A DNA stretch of 20,069 bases from NCBI GenBank assembly GCA_030019325.1, contig JASEFB010000029.1:1-20069 (forward strand), given 5' to 3'. The notes under the pieces are model-generated. The model searched no databases and was not told the origin of the DNA. It was given only the letters and a program-made list of their open reading frames with translations. Below are positions 1-8,112 of this stretch, in pieces. Origin of the DNA: an archaeon (GTDB taxonomy: Archaea > Halobacteriota > Syntropharchaeia > Alkanophagales > Methanospirareceae). The position numbers and the translations under genes are program-made. How positions within the stretch are numbered: the first letter of the stretch is position 1; every line of letters begins with the position of its first letter.

Positions 1-646
1 CCTGAGTGTTCTCCTTTTGATCTCTATTAACCAGGATCACCTGCATGCCGATTTCTTTGGGCCCTTTTATATCCCGTTCGAAATTGTCGCCAATATACAC
101 GGCCTCCGTTGGAGGAATTTCTAATAGGTCACAGACAATCGTAAAAAGTCGGGGATCAGGCTTTTTGAAGCCATATTGGGTGGATACGATAAAGTGGCCA
201 AAGAACTGATCTAGCCCTAACATTTTAGCTTCTTCAAAGCAATATACCTTCTGGGCATCGGAGACCATAGCCAGGGGATATCCGTCTCTTTTCATTTCCC
301 GCAATACCGGTAGACTGTCGGGGAAAAGCTGAAATCGCTCGCGACTGAGAAGCCGTTTCAGCTTACAGCAGGATTCTGCCAAAAAGGAATTAGTTAATCC
401 CTCTTTTCTTAGAATAATCTTAAACACGTTCTCAAGGTCTACCTCGGGATAGCGCTCACCGCCTGTTTTGAGATAGCGGTCCTTTTCGAGCGCAACGACG
501 GCCTTTAGTTCGTCCGAACCGATAGTTGCCCCGTAATACTGCAAATAGAGCGCGAGATAGTTAAAAACTTCATCCTTCCCTTCATCTGTATGGATATCTA
601 CAAGGGTCCCGTAACAATCAAAGATCACAGCCCGTATTTTAGACAT
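1..646 (-). CDS. HAD-superfamily hydrolase (5' part; runs off the window start)
   Basis: Partial gene on the minus strand: the ATG lies at 644-646, the frame is open to base 1, and the C-terminus is outside the window. The protein begins MSKIRAVIFDCYGTLVD. Motif I has nucleophile Asp10 followed by Cys-Tyr-Gly-Thr, so the usual second Asp of HAD phosphatases is Tyr12, as in haloacid dehalogenases and many subfamily-IA members. Motif II reads AMVSDAQ, motif III supplies Lys in GFKKPDPRLF, and motif IV is VYIGDNFERD. A helical cap domain lies between motifs I and II. The family hydrolyses phosphoesters or C-halogen bonds; the substrate cannot be told. The start codon overlaps the 3' end of the APH-like gene by 22 bases, so the two are probably translated together. 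Confidence 0.85.
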   Translation of the reverse strand, partial: MSKIRAVIFDCYGTLVDIHTDEGKDEVFNYLALYLQYYGATIGSDELKAVVALEKDRYLKTGGERYPEVDLENVFKIILRKEGLTNSFLAESCCKLKRLLSRERFQLFPDSLPVLREMKRDGYPLAMVSDAQKVYCFEEAKMLGLDQFFGHFIVSTQYGFKKPDPRLFTIVCDLLEIPPTEAVYIGDNFERDIKGPKEIGMQVILVNRDQKENTQ

Positions 647-1188
647 CGCTTCGCTTCTCGCAGCAAATTTTTTCTATATGGCTCGTCTAACCAAGTATTC
701 CTCGCTATCCTTAATAAACCTAAGGACATATAAAGGGGGATCCTGCGAGTGATGGCATAGAAAAACTGCTCATCACCACAATTAACCGCGTATTCCCATA
801 AAAAGTGCCCAATATAGGGCTCGGCGGCCCACCCATCGCCCGTACGCCACATAAAGTGATGCTTTAAATCGGCAGCGATAAACCCTAGATCCCAACAGCG
901 ATCCGCCCGTTTCACTTTCTCTACGTCGATGCCGATCACCTCGTGATGCTGAAAAAAGAAGTTAGTGGGTGTTGCATCCCCATGAACGATTACTTCGTTG
1001 TCTACAAAAATGCCATTTTTGTCCCACCACGTGGCTGCATATCTTTCAATCTCGTCTCTTTTAGAGGATGTTAAAGGCCCCTGACTCAAAGAATATAACA
1101 ACTTACTCAGATACTTTTGGGGACGATCGGGGGAAACCTGCCTCTCTCTCTCGCTCTTGCGGTGAAGCTTGACAAAGAACCGAGCCAA
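625..1188 (-). CDS. APH/choline-kinase-type phosphotransferase, N-terminally truncated (probable pseudogene)
   Basis: The C-lobe of an aminoglycoside-phosphotransferase-like kinase is clear: Brenner motif HGDATPTN with catalytic Asp71 and Asn76, then GIDVE with the metal-binding Asp88 and the typical RADRCWDLG continuation. Family members usually have about 300 residues with an N-lobe that binds ATP; here only 187 remain and the N-lobe lysine and glycine-rich region are absent. The nominal start is TTG at 1188. The frame stays open and kinase-like upstream (LFDELRYLARFF) to a TAG near 1232-1234, where the divergent membrane-protein gene begins. I infer that a rearrangement removed the first third of the gene. 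The 3' end overlaps the HAD gene by 22 bases. The intact enzyme would have phosphorylated a small hydroxyl-bearing molecule; the product as it stands is unlikely to be active. Confidence 0.72.
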   Translation of the reverse strand: MARFFVKLHRKSERERQVSPDRPQKYLSKLLYSLSQGPLTSSKRDEIERYAATWWDKNGIFVDNEVIVHGDATPTNFFFQHHEVIGIDVEKVKRADRCWDLGFIAADLKHHFMWRTGDGWAAEPYIGHFLWEYAVNCGDEQFFYAITRRIPLYMSLGLLRIARNTWLDEPYRKNLLREAKRCLKYGL

Positions 1189-1241
1189 ATAGCGTAACTC
1201 ATCAAAAAGCCTGTTGAAGTTTTGCAGATGCTATCGGAACA

Positions 1242-2099
1242 ATGATCGCATGGCTACCTGCGATAATTGCTGCACTCATCATCCTGCTCATAGGCGGGTT
1301 CGCAGGGCGTATTGGTGGTAAAATCGTATCCAAAGTGCTTGATAAGATTGGTGTAGACGAGGCAGTGGACAAAACCATTATAGGTGATACAATCAAGAAA
1401 TCCGGCATGACTACGGTGGGATTTTTTGATGCGCTGGTCAGGTGGTTTATATACATTATCTTTATCGTCGCAGCGGTAAACGTGCTGAACATACCAATGT
1501 TGACAGACTTCATGCATCGGATTGGATTATACATTCCGCATCTCATCGCAGGCATCATCGTGCTGGTGGTAGGTCTGATACTGGTCAACATCGTCATGAA
1601 CTGGGTAGGAGAACAGTTAACATCCCGCGAAGTTTCATACGCTGATATAATAACACCGGTGTTGAAGGCGCTCTTCTCATTAGTGGTGATCGTCTTAGCG
1701 TTAGACCAACTACTCATTGACACAAGAATCATCTACACATTCCTCGTTCCGTTAGCATGGGGACTTGCAGCAGGCATTGCAATCGCTATCGGAATCTCTC
1801 TGGGCTGGGGGATCAAAGACATTGTTGCAGAGTATATAAAAGAGAAACTGAAGACCAATACAACCACCGGGTGGGTTGAAGTAACGAAAGCGATTTTTAA
1901 TGCATACGGGATGAAGATCTATTACAACGATGATCGGGTCTCTATGAAAGCGACCATGAAGATCATGAGTGCGAGAAGCGCAGAAACTGATTTTGTGGAT
2001 TCTCCTCTTGAAAACGGGATGAAGAAGTCTTTAGAGCTCTACACGGTACGAAAGCTTCCTGTAGTTGCAACAAAATTTGTCATGGAGGTGGGGATATGA
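1242..2099 (+). CDS. Mechanosensitive-channel-related membrane protein with conserved TM-helix repeats
   Basis: This 285-residue protein has two copies of the conserved TM_helix element found in small-conductance mechanosensitive channel relatives: one near residues 1-30 (AWLPAIIAALIILLIGG) and one near 90-125 (IPHLIAGIIVLVVGLILVN). Further hydrophobic spans lie near 60-85, 140-160 and 165-190, the last ending in an MscS-like glycine-rich helix (GLAAGIAIAIGISLGWGIKD). A soluble tail of about 90 residues without the MscS beta domain follows. The ATG at 1242 is the only start in this frame after the TGA at 1215. The bases between encode SFADAIGT, which looks like the missing amphipathic start of the family, so the N-terminus may be clipped. 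The gene ends in an ATGA overlap with the MscS gene, implying coupled translation and probably a joint complex in the cytoplasmic membrane. Confidence 0.75.
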   Translation: MIAWLPAIIAALIILLIGGFAGRIGGKIVSKVLDKIGVDEAVDKTIIGDTIKKSGMTTVGFFDALVRWFIYIIFIVAAVNVLNIPMLTDFMHRIGLYIPHLIAGIIVLVVGLILVNIVMNWVGEQLTSREVSYADIITPVLKALFSLVVIVLALDQLLIDTRIIYTFLVPLAWGLAAGIAIAIGISLGWGIKDIVAEYIKEKLKTNTTTGWVEVTKAIFNAYGMKIYYNDDRVSMKATMKIMSARSAETDFVDSPLENGMKKSLELYTVRKLPVVATKFVMEVGI

Positions 2100-2938
2100 C
2101 CCTCGACATCGTTGTTTACGGGAGCGTCACCCTTTTTGACCTTCTTATGGTTACCCTGATTCTTATAATTGCGGTTATCATAGCTAAAGGAGTAGCACTC
2201 AATCTGAGAAGGGTCCTTAGAGATAAGGTGAGCAAAGAGCATTTAGAGATCCTTGCCAAGACTATTTACTACAGCATTATTGTTATCGCGGTGCTCTCGG
2301 TTCTGCCAACTCTCGGGGTACACCCCTCAGGATTGCTGGTTGCTGGAGGCGTAGCGGGTATAGTGATCGGTTTTGCCAGTCAGAGCGTAGTAGGCAACCT
2401 TGTATCAGGGCTATTTCTGATGATTGAGCGACCCATGAAGTTGGGGGACGCGGTCAATATAGCCGGGACTGCAGGCGTTGTAGAGGACATCCGCATAATC
2501 TCGACCACATTGAGAACTTTTGATGGGTTGTACGTGAGGATACCCAATGAGAAGGTCTTCACTGCCGACATAATGAACTACGTTGCCCATGTTGCCCGGA
2601 GGCTCGAGTACGTGGTTGGCATACGGTACAGCGACGATGCGGACAAGGCTATAGGGATAATCAAGAAGCTCAGTGAAGAACACCCCCTCACCCTTAAACA
2701 TCCGTCAGGCGATATTTTTGTTGATAACCTTGGAGATAACGCGGTCAATATTATAGTGAGAATCTGGGTACCTTCCACTGAGTGGTATGGGGTTAAAAAG
2801 GAGCTTTTATGGAAGATAAAGACGGCTCTCGAAGCTGAGGGAATAGAGATCGCCTTTCCCCAGCGTACAATCTGGTTTGCTAATGAGCTGAGAAGTCGAG
2901 AGGGTGCAAATAATTTGCCCGACTCTGGCTCCTCGTAA
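2096..2938 (+). CDS. mscS: MscS-family small-conductance mechanosensitive channel
   Basis: Canonical short MscS homologue of 280 residues. Two N-terminal membrane helices lie near residues 12-30 and 55-75. The pore helix TM3 follows (LLVAGGVAGIVIGFASQS, about residues 80-97), then the helix and loop VVGNLVSGLFLMIERPMKLGD, the beta domain (GVVEDIRIISTTLRTFDG, IPNEKVF) and the alpha/beta C-terminal cage domain (from about residue 170). MscS channels open under membrane tension and release solutes during hypo-osmotic shock; the heptamer sits in the cytoplasmic membrane. The start overlaps the preceding gene's stop by four bases, so both are made from one transcript. The last 15 residues are low-complexity (GANNLPDSGSS). 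Confidence 0.92.
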   Translation: MTLDIVVYGSVTLFDLLMVTLILIIAVIIAKGVALNLRRVLRDKVSKEHLEILAKTIYYSIIVIAVLSVLPTLGVHPSGLLVAGGVAGIVIGFASQSVVGNLVSGLFLMIERPMKLGDAVNIAGTAGVVEDIRIISTTLRTFDGLYVRIPNEKVFTADIMNYVAHVARRLEYVVGIRYSDDADKAIGIIKKLSEEHPLTLKHPSGDIFVDNLGDNAVNIIVRIWVPSTEWYGVKKELLWKIKTALEAEGIEIAFPQRTIWFANELRSREGANNLPDSGSS

Positions 2939-2978
2939 TTCTACGGGCTTATACACGCACCCTTCGGTAGATGGGTAT

Positions 2979-2988
2979 AGTATATAAG
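2979..2988 (+). promoter_or_regulatory. TATA-box promoter of the glucan phosphorylase gene
   Basis: An AT-rich TATA element (agtatataag) lies in the 91-base gap after mscS. With transcription starting 24-28 bases downstream, the leader would begin near 3008-3012, only about 20 bases before the ATG at 3030. This argues for a start at 3030 or 3036 rather than the upstream TTG at 3009. Confidence 0.5.
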
Positions 2989-3029
2989 GGATATAGGTAT
3001 CATATAAGTTGAAGTGGATTGAGGGACAG

Positions 3030-4751
3030 ATGGAGATGGAAAGAGATAGCGAGTCATTGAGAGAGAAATATTTCCGCATTGCCCTCTTCAGCATGGAGAT
3101 AGGCGTGGATCATAAGATGCCAACCTATAGTGGCGGACTTGGTGTTTTAGCAGGTGATATCTTACGATCGTGTGCAGATCTGAGCGTTCCCATTGTCGCA
3201 GTTACCCTCGCCAGTAATAAAGGGCATTTCTCTCAAAGATTAGACGAGGCGGGGAATCAAGCTGAATTGCCGATGGAGTGGCGGATCGATGATTTTGCCG
3301 CACTTAGGCCACCTAAGGTATCGGTGCCCATCGGGGGGCGGGAGGTGAAAATTCAAGCGTGGGAGTATCTTTTAACAGGCATGGAGGGCTATCAGGTACC
3401 GGTATATCTCCTCGATACCAACCTTTTTGAAAACGACCCCTCTGATAGGGAGATAACCTCTTATCTGTATGGCGGCGATGAGCGCTACAGATTGTCACAG
3501 GAGATTGTTCTCGGAATCGGTGGTGTGCGTATGCTCGAGGCGTTGGGGTACACAACCATCCGAAAATATCACTTGAATGAGGGGCACTCAGCATTGGTCG
3601 CTCTGGAACTGATAAAGGGGATGAGAACTGAGCATCCCGAGTATACAAATGAGCGAATTATCGAGTTAGTACGTAAAAAATGTATCTTTACGACTCACAC
3701 GCCAGTTCCAGCGGGTCACGACAAGTTCTCGGCTTCATTGGTAAAAAGCCTTCTTGGCGGATACTTAGAAGCTGATGAAATAGCTCAAATTTGCCCTGGA
3801 AATGAACTAAATATGACTTTACTCGCTTTAGATCATAGCGAATATATAAACGGTGTGGCAAAGAGGCATGAAGAGATCTCCCGGAATATGTTTCCTGGCT
3901 ATCCGATCGATTCGATAACGAACGGTGTGCACCACGTATTCTGGACTTCAGAACCGTTCCGTAAGCTGTATGATAGGCATATCAGTGGTTGGAGAAAGGA
4001 TCCCTTTGATCTGAGGTACGTGATCTCGATACCAAAAGAGGAGATTATACAAACCCATCGAGAGGCAAAGAGGAGGCTGATCGATCTTGTAAACGCAAAA
4101 CATGGTATAGGAATGGATTATGACACCCTCACGGTGGGCTTTGCACGGAGAATGACGAAGTATAAACGACCTGATCTTTTGTTCAGCAATACAGAGAGAC
4201 TGGCAAGCATTGCGAAAAATACACCCATACAGATCATCTTTGCAGGCAAGGCACATCCCAAGGATTGGGAAGGGAAGGAACGGATAAAACATATCTTCGG
4301 AGCCATTAAACGATTGAAAGAGGATATAAAGATCGTATTCCTTGAAAATTACGATATGGAACTCGCAAAGGTGATTACCTCGGGTGTAGACCTTTGGCTC
4401 AATACGCCGAAAAGACCTTTGGAAGCATCGGGAACAAGTGGAATGAAAGCATGCCTTAACGGAGTTCCGAGCTTGAGCATATTGGATGGATGGTGGGTGG
4501 AAGGGTGTATAGAGGGCGTAACGGGATGGGCAATTGGATCATTTACTCAAGAAGGCTCTTTGGATCAATCGGATGATTCAAAAGATGCGGGAAACCTTTA
4601 TGAGAAATTGGAACGAGTGATCGTGCCAATGTTTTATAGAAATCCGGACGCATGGGCTGAGATCATGCGATATGCAATTGCCTTTAATGCCTCGTTCTTC
4701 AATTCGCATAGAATGGTCCAGCAGTATCTCATGAATGCATATCTCACTTAG
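3030..4751 (+). CDS. glgP: Alpha-glucan (glycogen) phosphorylase, GT35 short archaeal type
   Basis: The enzyme removes glucose from alpha-1,4-glucans with phosphate, giving glucose 1-phosphate in storage-glycogen breakdown. The N-terminus carries the family block FSMEIGVDHKMPTYSGGLGVLAGD. Other conserved blocks are YHLNEGHSAL, TTHTPVPAGHDKF, NGVHHVFW, FARRMTKYKRPDLLF and the PLP-binding stretch EASGTSGMKACLNGVPSL. Its Lys is about residue 473 from this start and should carry pyridoxal phosphate. At about 574 residues it matches the short 'alpha-glucan family phosphorylase' group, which lacks much of the N-terminal regulatory region of the roughly 800-residue bacterial and animal enzymes. The ATG at 3030 has GAGGG five bases upstream; the in-frame TTG at 3009 and ATG at 3036 are alternatives. 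It stands alone, convergent with the AOR gene. Confidence 0.9.
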   Translation: MEMERDSESLREKYFRIALFSMEIGVDHKMPTYSGGLGVLAGDILRSCADLSVPIVAVTLASNKGHFSQRLDEAGNQAELPMEWRIDDFAALRPPKVSVPIGGREVKIQAWEYLLTGMEGYQVPVYLLDTNLFENDPSDREITSYLYGGDERYRLSQEIVLGIGGVRMLEALGYTTIRKYHLNEGHSALVALELIKGMRTEHPEYTNERIIELVRKKCIFTTHTPVPAGHDKFSASLVKSLLGGYLEADEIAQICPGNELNMTLLALDHSEYINGVAKRHEEISRNMFPGYPIDSITNGVHHVFWTSEPFRKLYDRHISGWRKDPFDLRYVISIPKEEIIQTHREAKRRLIDLVNAKHGIGMDYDTLTVGFARRMTKYKRPDLLFSNTERLASIAKNTPIQIIFAGKAHPKDWEGKERIKHIFGAIKRLKEDIKIVFLENYDMELAKVITSGVDLWLNTPKRPLEASGTSGMKACLNGVPSLSILDGWWVEGCIEGVTGWAIGSFTQEGSLDQSDDSKDAGNLYEKLERVIVPMFYRNPDAWAEIMRYAIAFNASFFNSHRMVQQYLMNAYLT

Positions 4752-4803
4752 CGAATCGTTTTACTTCGCGCCATAATCCAGGTGCACGCTCCGGTCATCG
4801 GAG

Positions 4804-6570
4804 CTAAACTTCTCTTCCAATTATCCGACCATAGATCTCAATAGCCTTTCTCATCTTCTCTTCCTTCAAGAAGCCATGCGGTGTAGGGACTTCAAAAATC
4901 CTCTTTGGTATGCGAAGTTTGGCGAGGTCAAAACCTTCTCTGAACTTGAAGTCCATCTTAGCACGATGGATAACCCTCCCGAGGTCTTCTAATCTCTCTA
5001 CGCTCCAATTTTCTATCCCCACTGCGTTTAGAGCGTTTATTACTCTTTCTGGTGTGTACACTTTTCGTGCAAAGAAGCATACGACGAGGCTTGAGAGTAC
5101 CTGTCTCCACTCTTCTTCCTTTAATAACGCACCTACAACCTCTTCGAGGCTGAACTCTTTCCCTATCAGCTTCTGGTCGAGGTCATATCCCGCAGAGTCG
5201 AGATGGCTGTGCCGTGCACCCGTGAGGTTGTTCAAGTAGCATGCAATTCCCGTATGGTATTCAGGCATCTCATTACCGCCAAAAGCAAGTGCATACTCCT
5301 GCCCGCCGTAAACGCTCGAGGCATGTTCCGAGCCCTTGGCCAGATTTTGATAAAATTCGTTGGGCATCTGCACGATTTTATTTATCGCTTCGGAATAGAC
5401 CTGAACATCCCCCCACTTCAACTCAAGACCATCAGTATGCTCCTTCGTTATCACTCCCTTCTCATAGGCCTCCGTCGCCCATGCTAATATCACACCGGTG
5501 CTTATCACATCCATACCAATCTTATCAATGATGTCAATCAGCCTCAGACAATCCTCCGCGCTCTTCAAACCAAGCATAAATCCGGTTGCCCAGATTGGTT
5601 CGTTATCATAAGGAATGGTGGTGGTCTTGAAATAATAGCCAGGCTCGTAGAGTTCCCGGAGCGATGCTAAATGAACACAACCTATCGGGCAGTGCGAGCA
5701 CGAAACTCGCTTCGAAAGTAACTTCTCTGCAAAATTCTCGCCTGACAATTCCCCCGCTATCTCCTCCGGTGCACTCGCGGATTCTAAATTCTTGTATGCC
5801 ATCCCACCGATTTTATTCAAGTCATAAATCTTCCCAGAGGTGCCCAAATCATGATATTTCTCCATCGCATCTGTTTTGACCACAACGTCGTGTATCTCAT
5901 CATAAACTTTTTTATATTCCCTTCTCTTCTCCTCCGGTATCTCAACACTCTTATCTGCGGATATAACCATGGCTTTCAGTTTTTTCGAGCCCATTACCGC
6001 ACCTAACCCAAGTCTTCCAAAATGGCGATAGGTTTCACAGACCGCACAGGCATACCTTACCAGTTTTTCACCTGCTCTTCCAATCCGTATAATGGTTCTT
6101 ACACCCGCGCCCTCCTCAACTTCTCTTAATATCCTGCCTACTGTTTGTGCCTCCACACCCCAGATCGAAGAGGCATCTCTAAAGTGAACGGCATCGCCAT
6201 GTATTGCGAGGTATACCGGGAGGTCACTTGAACCTTTGATGACCATCGCTCCGTAACCGGCAAGTTTAATAGCCATCGCACTTCTTCCACCACAGTGGCT
6301 TTCGCCAAGGTTACCCGTTAAGGGCGATTTGAACATCGCTACGGTCTTCGAAGCAGAAGGATAGAGCGCCGTGAGTGGTCCAACGGCAAAAATTATCGGG
6401 TTCGATGCACTTAAAGGGTCTATACCCGTTTCACATTCCTCATCCAAGAGCTTTATCGCTACACCTGAACCACCGAGGTATTCGTCAAATAAATCATCTC
6501 GTTCTACTATCTCGATGTCTTTTTTGGTTAAATCGATATACAGGACCCTGTTCATATCTTGTGCTTTCAT
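4804..6570 (-). CDS. aor: Tungsten-containing aldehyde:ferredoxin oxidoreductase (AOR family)
   Basis: The AOR family oxidises aldehydes to carboxylic acids with a tungsto-bispterin cofactor and one [4Fe-4S] cluster, passing electrons to ferredoxin. The 588-residue length is typical. The N-terminal domain shows YIDLTKKDIEI, YLGGSGVAIKLL, GPLTALYPSASKTVAMFKSPLTGNLGESHCGGR and GYGAMVIKG. The cluster ligands are visible as Cys291-x2-Cys294-x3-Cys298 (CSHCPIGC) plus Cys498 in SLVVCFFARKVYTPE. Other family blocks are YDNEPIWATGFMLGL, GMDVISTGVILAWATE and GNEMPEYHTGIACYLNNLTGARHSHLDSAGYD. The ATG overlaps the ferredoxin gene's TGA (ATGA), so the two are coupled. The aldehyde cannot be told from the sequence; in anaerobic archaea likely sources are amino-acid or fatty-acid catabolism, or detoxification. 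Confidence 0.92.
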   Translation of the reverse strand: MKAQDMNRVLYIDLTKKDIEIVERDDLFDEYLGGSGVAIKLLDEECETGIDPLSASNPIIFAVGPLTALYPSASKTVAMFKSPLTGNLGESHCGGRSAMAIKLAGYGAMVIKGSSDLPVYLAIHGDAVHFRDASSIWGVEAQTVGRILREVEEGAGVRTIIRIGRAGEKLVRYACAVCETYRHFGRLGLGAVMGSKKLKAMVISADKSVEIPEEKRREYKKVYDEIHDVVVKTDAMEKYHDLGTSGKIYDLNKIGGMAYKNLESASAPEEIAGELSGENFAEKLLSKRVSCSHCPIGCVHLASLRELYEPGYYFKTTTIPYDNEPIWATGFMLGLKSAEDCLRLIDIIDKIGMDVISTGVILAWATEAYEKGVITKEHTDGLELKWGDVQVYSEAINKIVQMPNEFYQNLAKGSEHASSVYGGQEYALAFGGNEMPEYHTGIACYLNNLTGARHSHLDSAGYDLDQKLIGKEFSLEEVVGALLKEEEWRQVLSSLVVCFFARKVYTPERVINALNAVGIENWSVERLEDLGRVIHRAKMDFKFREGFDLAKLRIPKRIFEVPTPHGFLKEEKMRKAIEIYGRIIGREV

Positions 6571-6995
6571 TTTCTAACCCCCGGCTCCTCAACGTTAAGC
6601 TCAACTACACCAATGGCGTTATGCACACAATACTCTTCGCACTCACCACAGTATTTACACAGAATAGGCTTGTCCTTCTCGTAATCCCAGAAAATAGCGC
6701 CCAAGATACAAGATTGCGCACAAAAGCCACATCCTATACAGTTATCATCATCCAATATCACACCGCCTCCTTTCCGCTCCCTCAAGGCACCCGTAGGACA
6801 TACCCTTGCGCATGGCGGATTCTCACATGCACGACAGACGATAATCACAAAGCCTCTTTCTATGCCACCGGCAGACCTCACTCTTATCGCGGACTTGTCG
6901 AACCCCCCTCTACCTACCCTCCTCGAACATGCAAACATGCATTCCATGCACCCAATGCACTTGTTCACATCTAACGCCGCTAATTTCTTAACCAT
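6567..6995 (-). CDS. Polyferredoxin-like protein with four [4Fe-4S] clusters, AOR partner
   Basis: The 142-residue protein has sixteen cysteines in four groups: CIGCMECMFAC (residues 13-23), CRACENPPCARVCP (about 54-67), CIGCGFCAQSCILGA (about 86-96) and CKYCGECEEYC (about 113-123). This is the HycB/DMSO-reductase B-subunit pattern and would hold four [4Fe-4S] clusters as an electron wire. It lies directly upstream of the AOR gene with a four-base overlap, so it is almost certainly the electron-transfer subunit or redox partner of that enzyme. There is no signal peptide or membrane helix, so it is cytoplasmic. Fifty-four bases separate it from cofE upstream, which may share its transcript. 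The start at 6995 places the first cysteine motif at the usual distance from the N-terminus. Confidence 0.88.
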   Translation of the reverse strand: MVKKLAALDVNKCIGCMECMFACSRRVGRGGFDKSAIRVRSAGGIERGFVIIVCRACENPPCARVCPTGALRERKGGGVILDDDNCIGCGFCAQSCILGAIFWDYEKDKPILCKYCGECEEYCVHNAIGVVELNVEEPGVRK

Positions 6996-7049
6996 GGTCT
7001 TATCTCAGTCCTATAATAACTCGAATAAAAGAAGGTTTTGTATCAAATT

Positions 7050-7826
7050 TTACCTGAAGAGGTCGTCCTCCCTCTTGAACAAAAGTTCTTGTATCTCACC
7101 TTCGCACCGTTCCAAGGCCAAACCTCGTACAATCGTGATTGGTATGCTCTCGCGGAATTCGCCCATCACGAGGTTAGCCGCTGCGCATATCTCATCTGCA
7201 ACCGCCTCTTTTGTTATCCGTGAGATTCTTCCAAATCTGTCCTCTTCTCCTATCCTGTCCAGCAGAGCGGGAATGCCTGAGACACCTATGCAAATTCCGG
7301 TTACGCCGTCCCTGAATGCTCTGCCGAAGGAATCGGAGATTAAGACTGAGACTTCTTTGCCACTTCGCGCTTCTATCTCCTTTTTAAGCGTGTAAGCACT
7401 TTTCTGCGGGTCTTCTGGCAGTAACACTGCCTTTCCCTCCTCAACGTTCGATTGATCCACGCCCGCATTTGCACACACAAAACCATGCTTCGTCTCTACA
7501 ATAATGTGCTTATTCGCCATTCTTACGATTTCTTTTGCTTCATCGAGTATGATTTGCACGATTTTTGGGTCTTTTTCCATCTCTCGTGCTATCCTTTCAG
7601 CCTCACTGCTCGCTCGCACATCGGAGAGGTCAACGACTCTGCCTTCGCTCTTTGAGATTATTTTTGAGGTGATGACGATTGCATCGCCATCTTCTAATTT
7701 CACGTTCTTCGCTTCCAAGGCGTCAAGAAATAAGTGGGCGAGATCGTCGCCTTCTTTGATCTCAGGGAGCTCATCTATGCCTATTATCTCCAAGCGCTCT
7801 GAAGGTACAACCTTTATACTTTTCAT
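7050..7826 (-). CDS. cofE: Coenzyme F420-0:L-glutamate ligase
   Basis: CofE adds L-glutamate residues to F420-0 with GTP, giving the gamma-linked tail of coenzyme F420, the hydride carrier of methanogens and related archaea. The 258 residues match the free-standing archaeal enzyme. Recognisable blocks are AIVITSKIISKSEGR (about residues 48-62), VETKHGFVCANAGVDQSNVE, LLPEDPQKSA, the metal/GTP-site block ISDSFGRAFRDG, GICIGVSG, and the C-terminal DRFGRISRITKEAVADEICAAANLVMGE. No FbiB-like C-terminal domain is fused. It is the first gene of a minus-strand set followed by the polyferredoxin and AOR genes, and diverges from the Trm112-like gene across an 80-base promoter region. Confidence 0.93.
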   Translation of the reverse strand: MKSIKVVPSERLEIIGIDELPEIKEGDDLAHLFLDALEAKNVKLEDGDAIVITSKIISKSEGRVVDLSDVRASSEAERIAREMEKDPKIVQIILDEAKEIVRMANKHIIVETKHGFVCANAGVDQSNVEEGKAVLLPEDPQKSAYTLKKEIEARSGKEVSVLISDSFGRAFRDGVTGICIGVSGIPALLDRIGEEDRFGRISRITKEAVADEICAAANLVMGEFRESIPITIVRGLALERCEGEIQELLFKREDDLFR

Positions 7827-7845
7827 GCTTGCTTCTCTTTCTTAG

Positions 7846-7860
7846 TTAGCAAAACGCTAA
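7846..7860. promoter_or_regulatory. Small inverted repeat in the cofE / trm112 divergent promoter
   Basis: TTAGC-aaaac-GCTAA lies between the two divergent genes, 20 bases from the cofE start. The short arms could bind a regulator or arise by chance. Confidence 0.2.
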
Positions 7861-7906
7861 ATTTAACTTAAACCACTCTTTAAAAAATAGTAGGATAAGA
7901 TACGCG

Positions 7907-8101
7907 ATGAAAAAGGAGCTGATGGATATACTCGCCTGTCCGATGTGCAAGGGCGATTTGGAGTTGAGCATAGACGAGGAGGATGAAAAGGGAGAGGTCT
8001 TAACAGGCAGTTTGTACTGCAAGAAGTGCGACGAACGTTATCCAATAGAGGACGGTATTCCTAATCTACTGCCGCCTGAGCTCAGGCAGAGTGCTGAGTA
8101 A
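7907..8101 (+). CDS. Trm112-family zinc-binding protein
   Basis: This 64-residue protein has the Trm112/YcaR pattern: MDILACPMCKGDLEL near the N-terminus, a short acidic insert, then LYCKKCDERYPIEDGIPNLLP. Cys11, Cys14, Cys38 and Cys41 form the zinc site, and the C-terminal YPIEDGIPNLLP strand is the family signature. In eukaryotes and haloarchaea Trm112 is a small partner that stabilises and activates several SAM-dependent methyltransferases acting on tRNA, rRNA and release factors. No methyltransferase gene is next to it, so the partner is unknown. A hairpin repeat lies immediately downstream. Confidence 0.87.
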   Translation: MKKELMDILACPMCKGDLELSIDEEDEKGEVLTGSLYCKKCDERYPIEDGIPNLLPPELRQSAE

Positions 8102-8112
8102 ATGTGCGATTT

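Noticed and set aside
1202..1732. Minus-strand open frame of 176 codons opposite the TM-helix gene
   Set aside because: Low-complexity Ser/Thr/Met-rich product with no family features; antisense shadow of a clear membrane-protein gene.
4752..4803. Terminator between the convergent phosphorylase and AOR genes
   Set aside because: Only short stems (GCGAA/TTCGC and CTCCG/CGGAG) without a T tract; too weak to call.
6375..6974. Plus-strand open frame of 199 codons opposite the ferredoxin and AOR start
   Set aside because: It is antisense to a 16-cysteine protein with obvious motifs; its own product resembles nothing.
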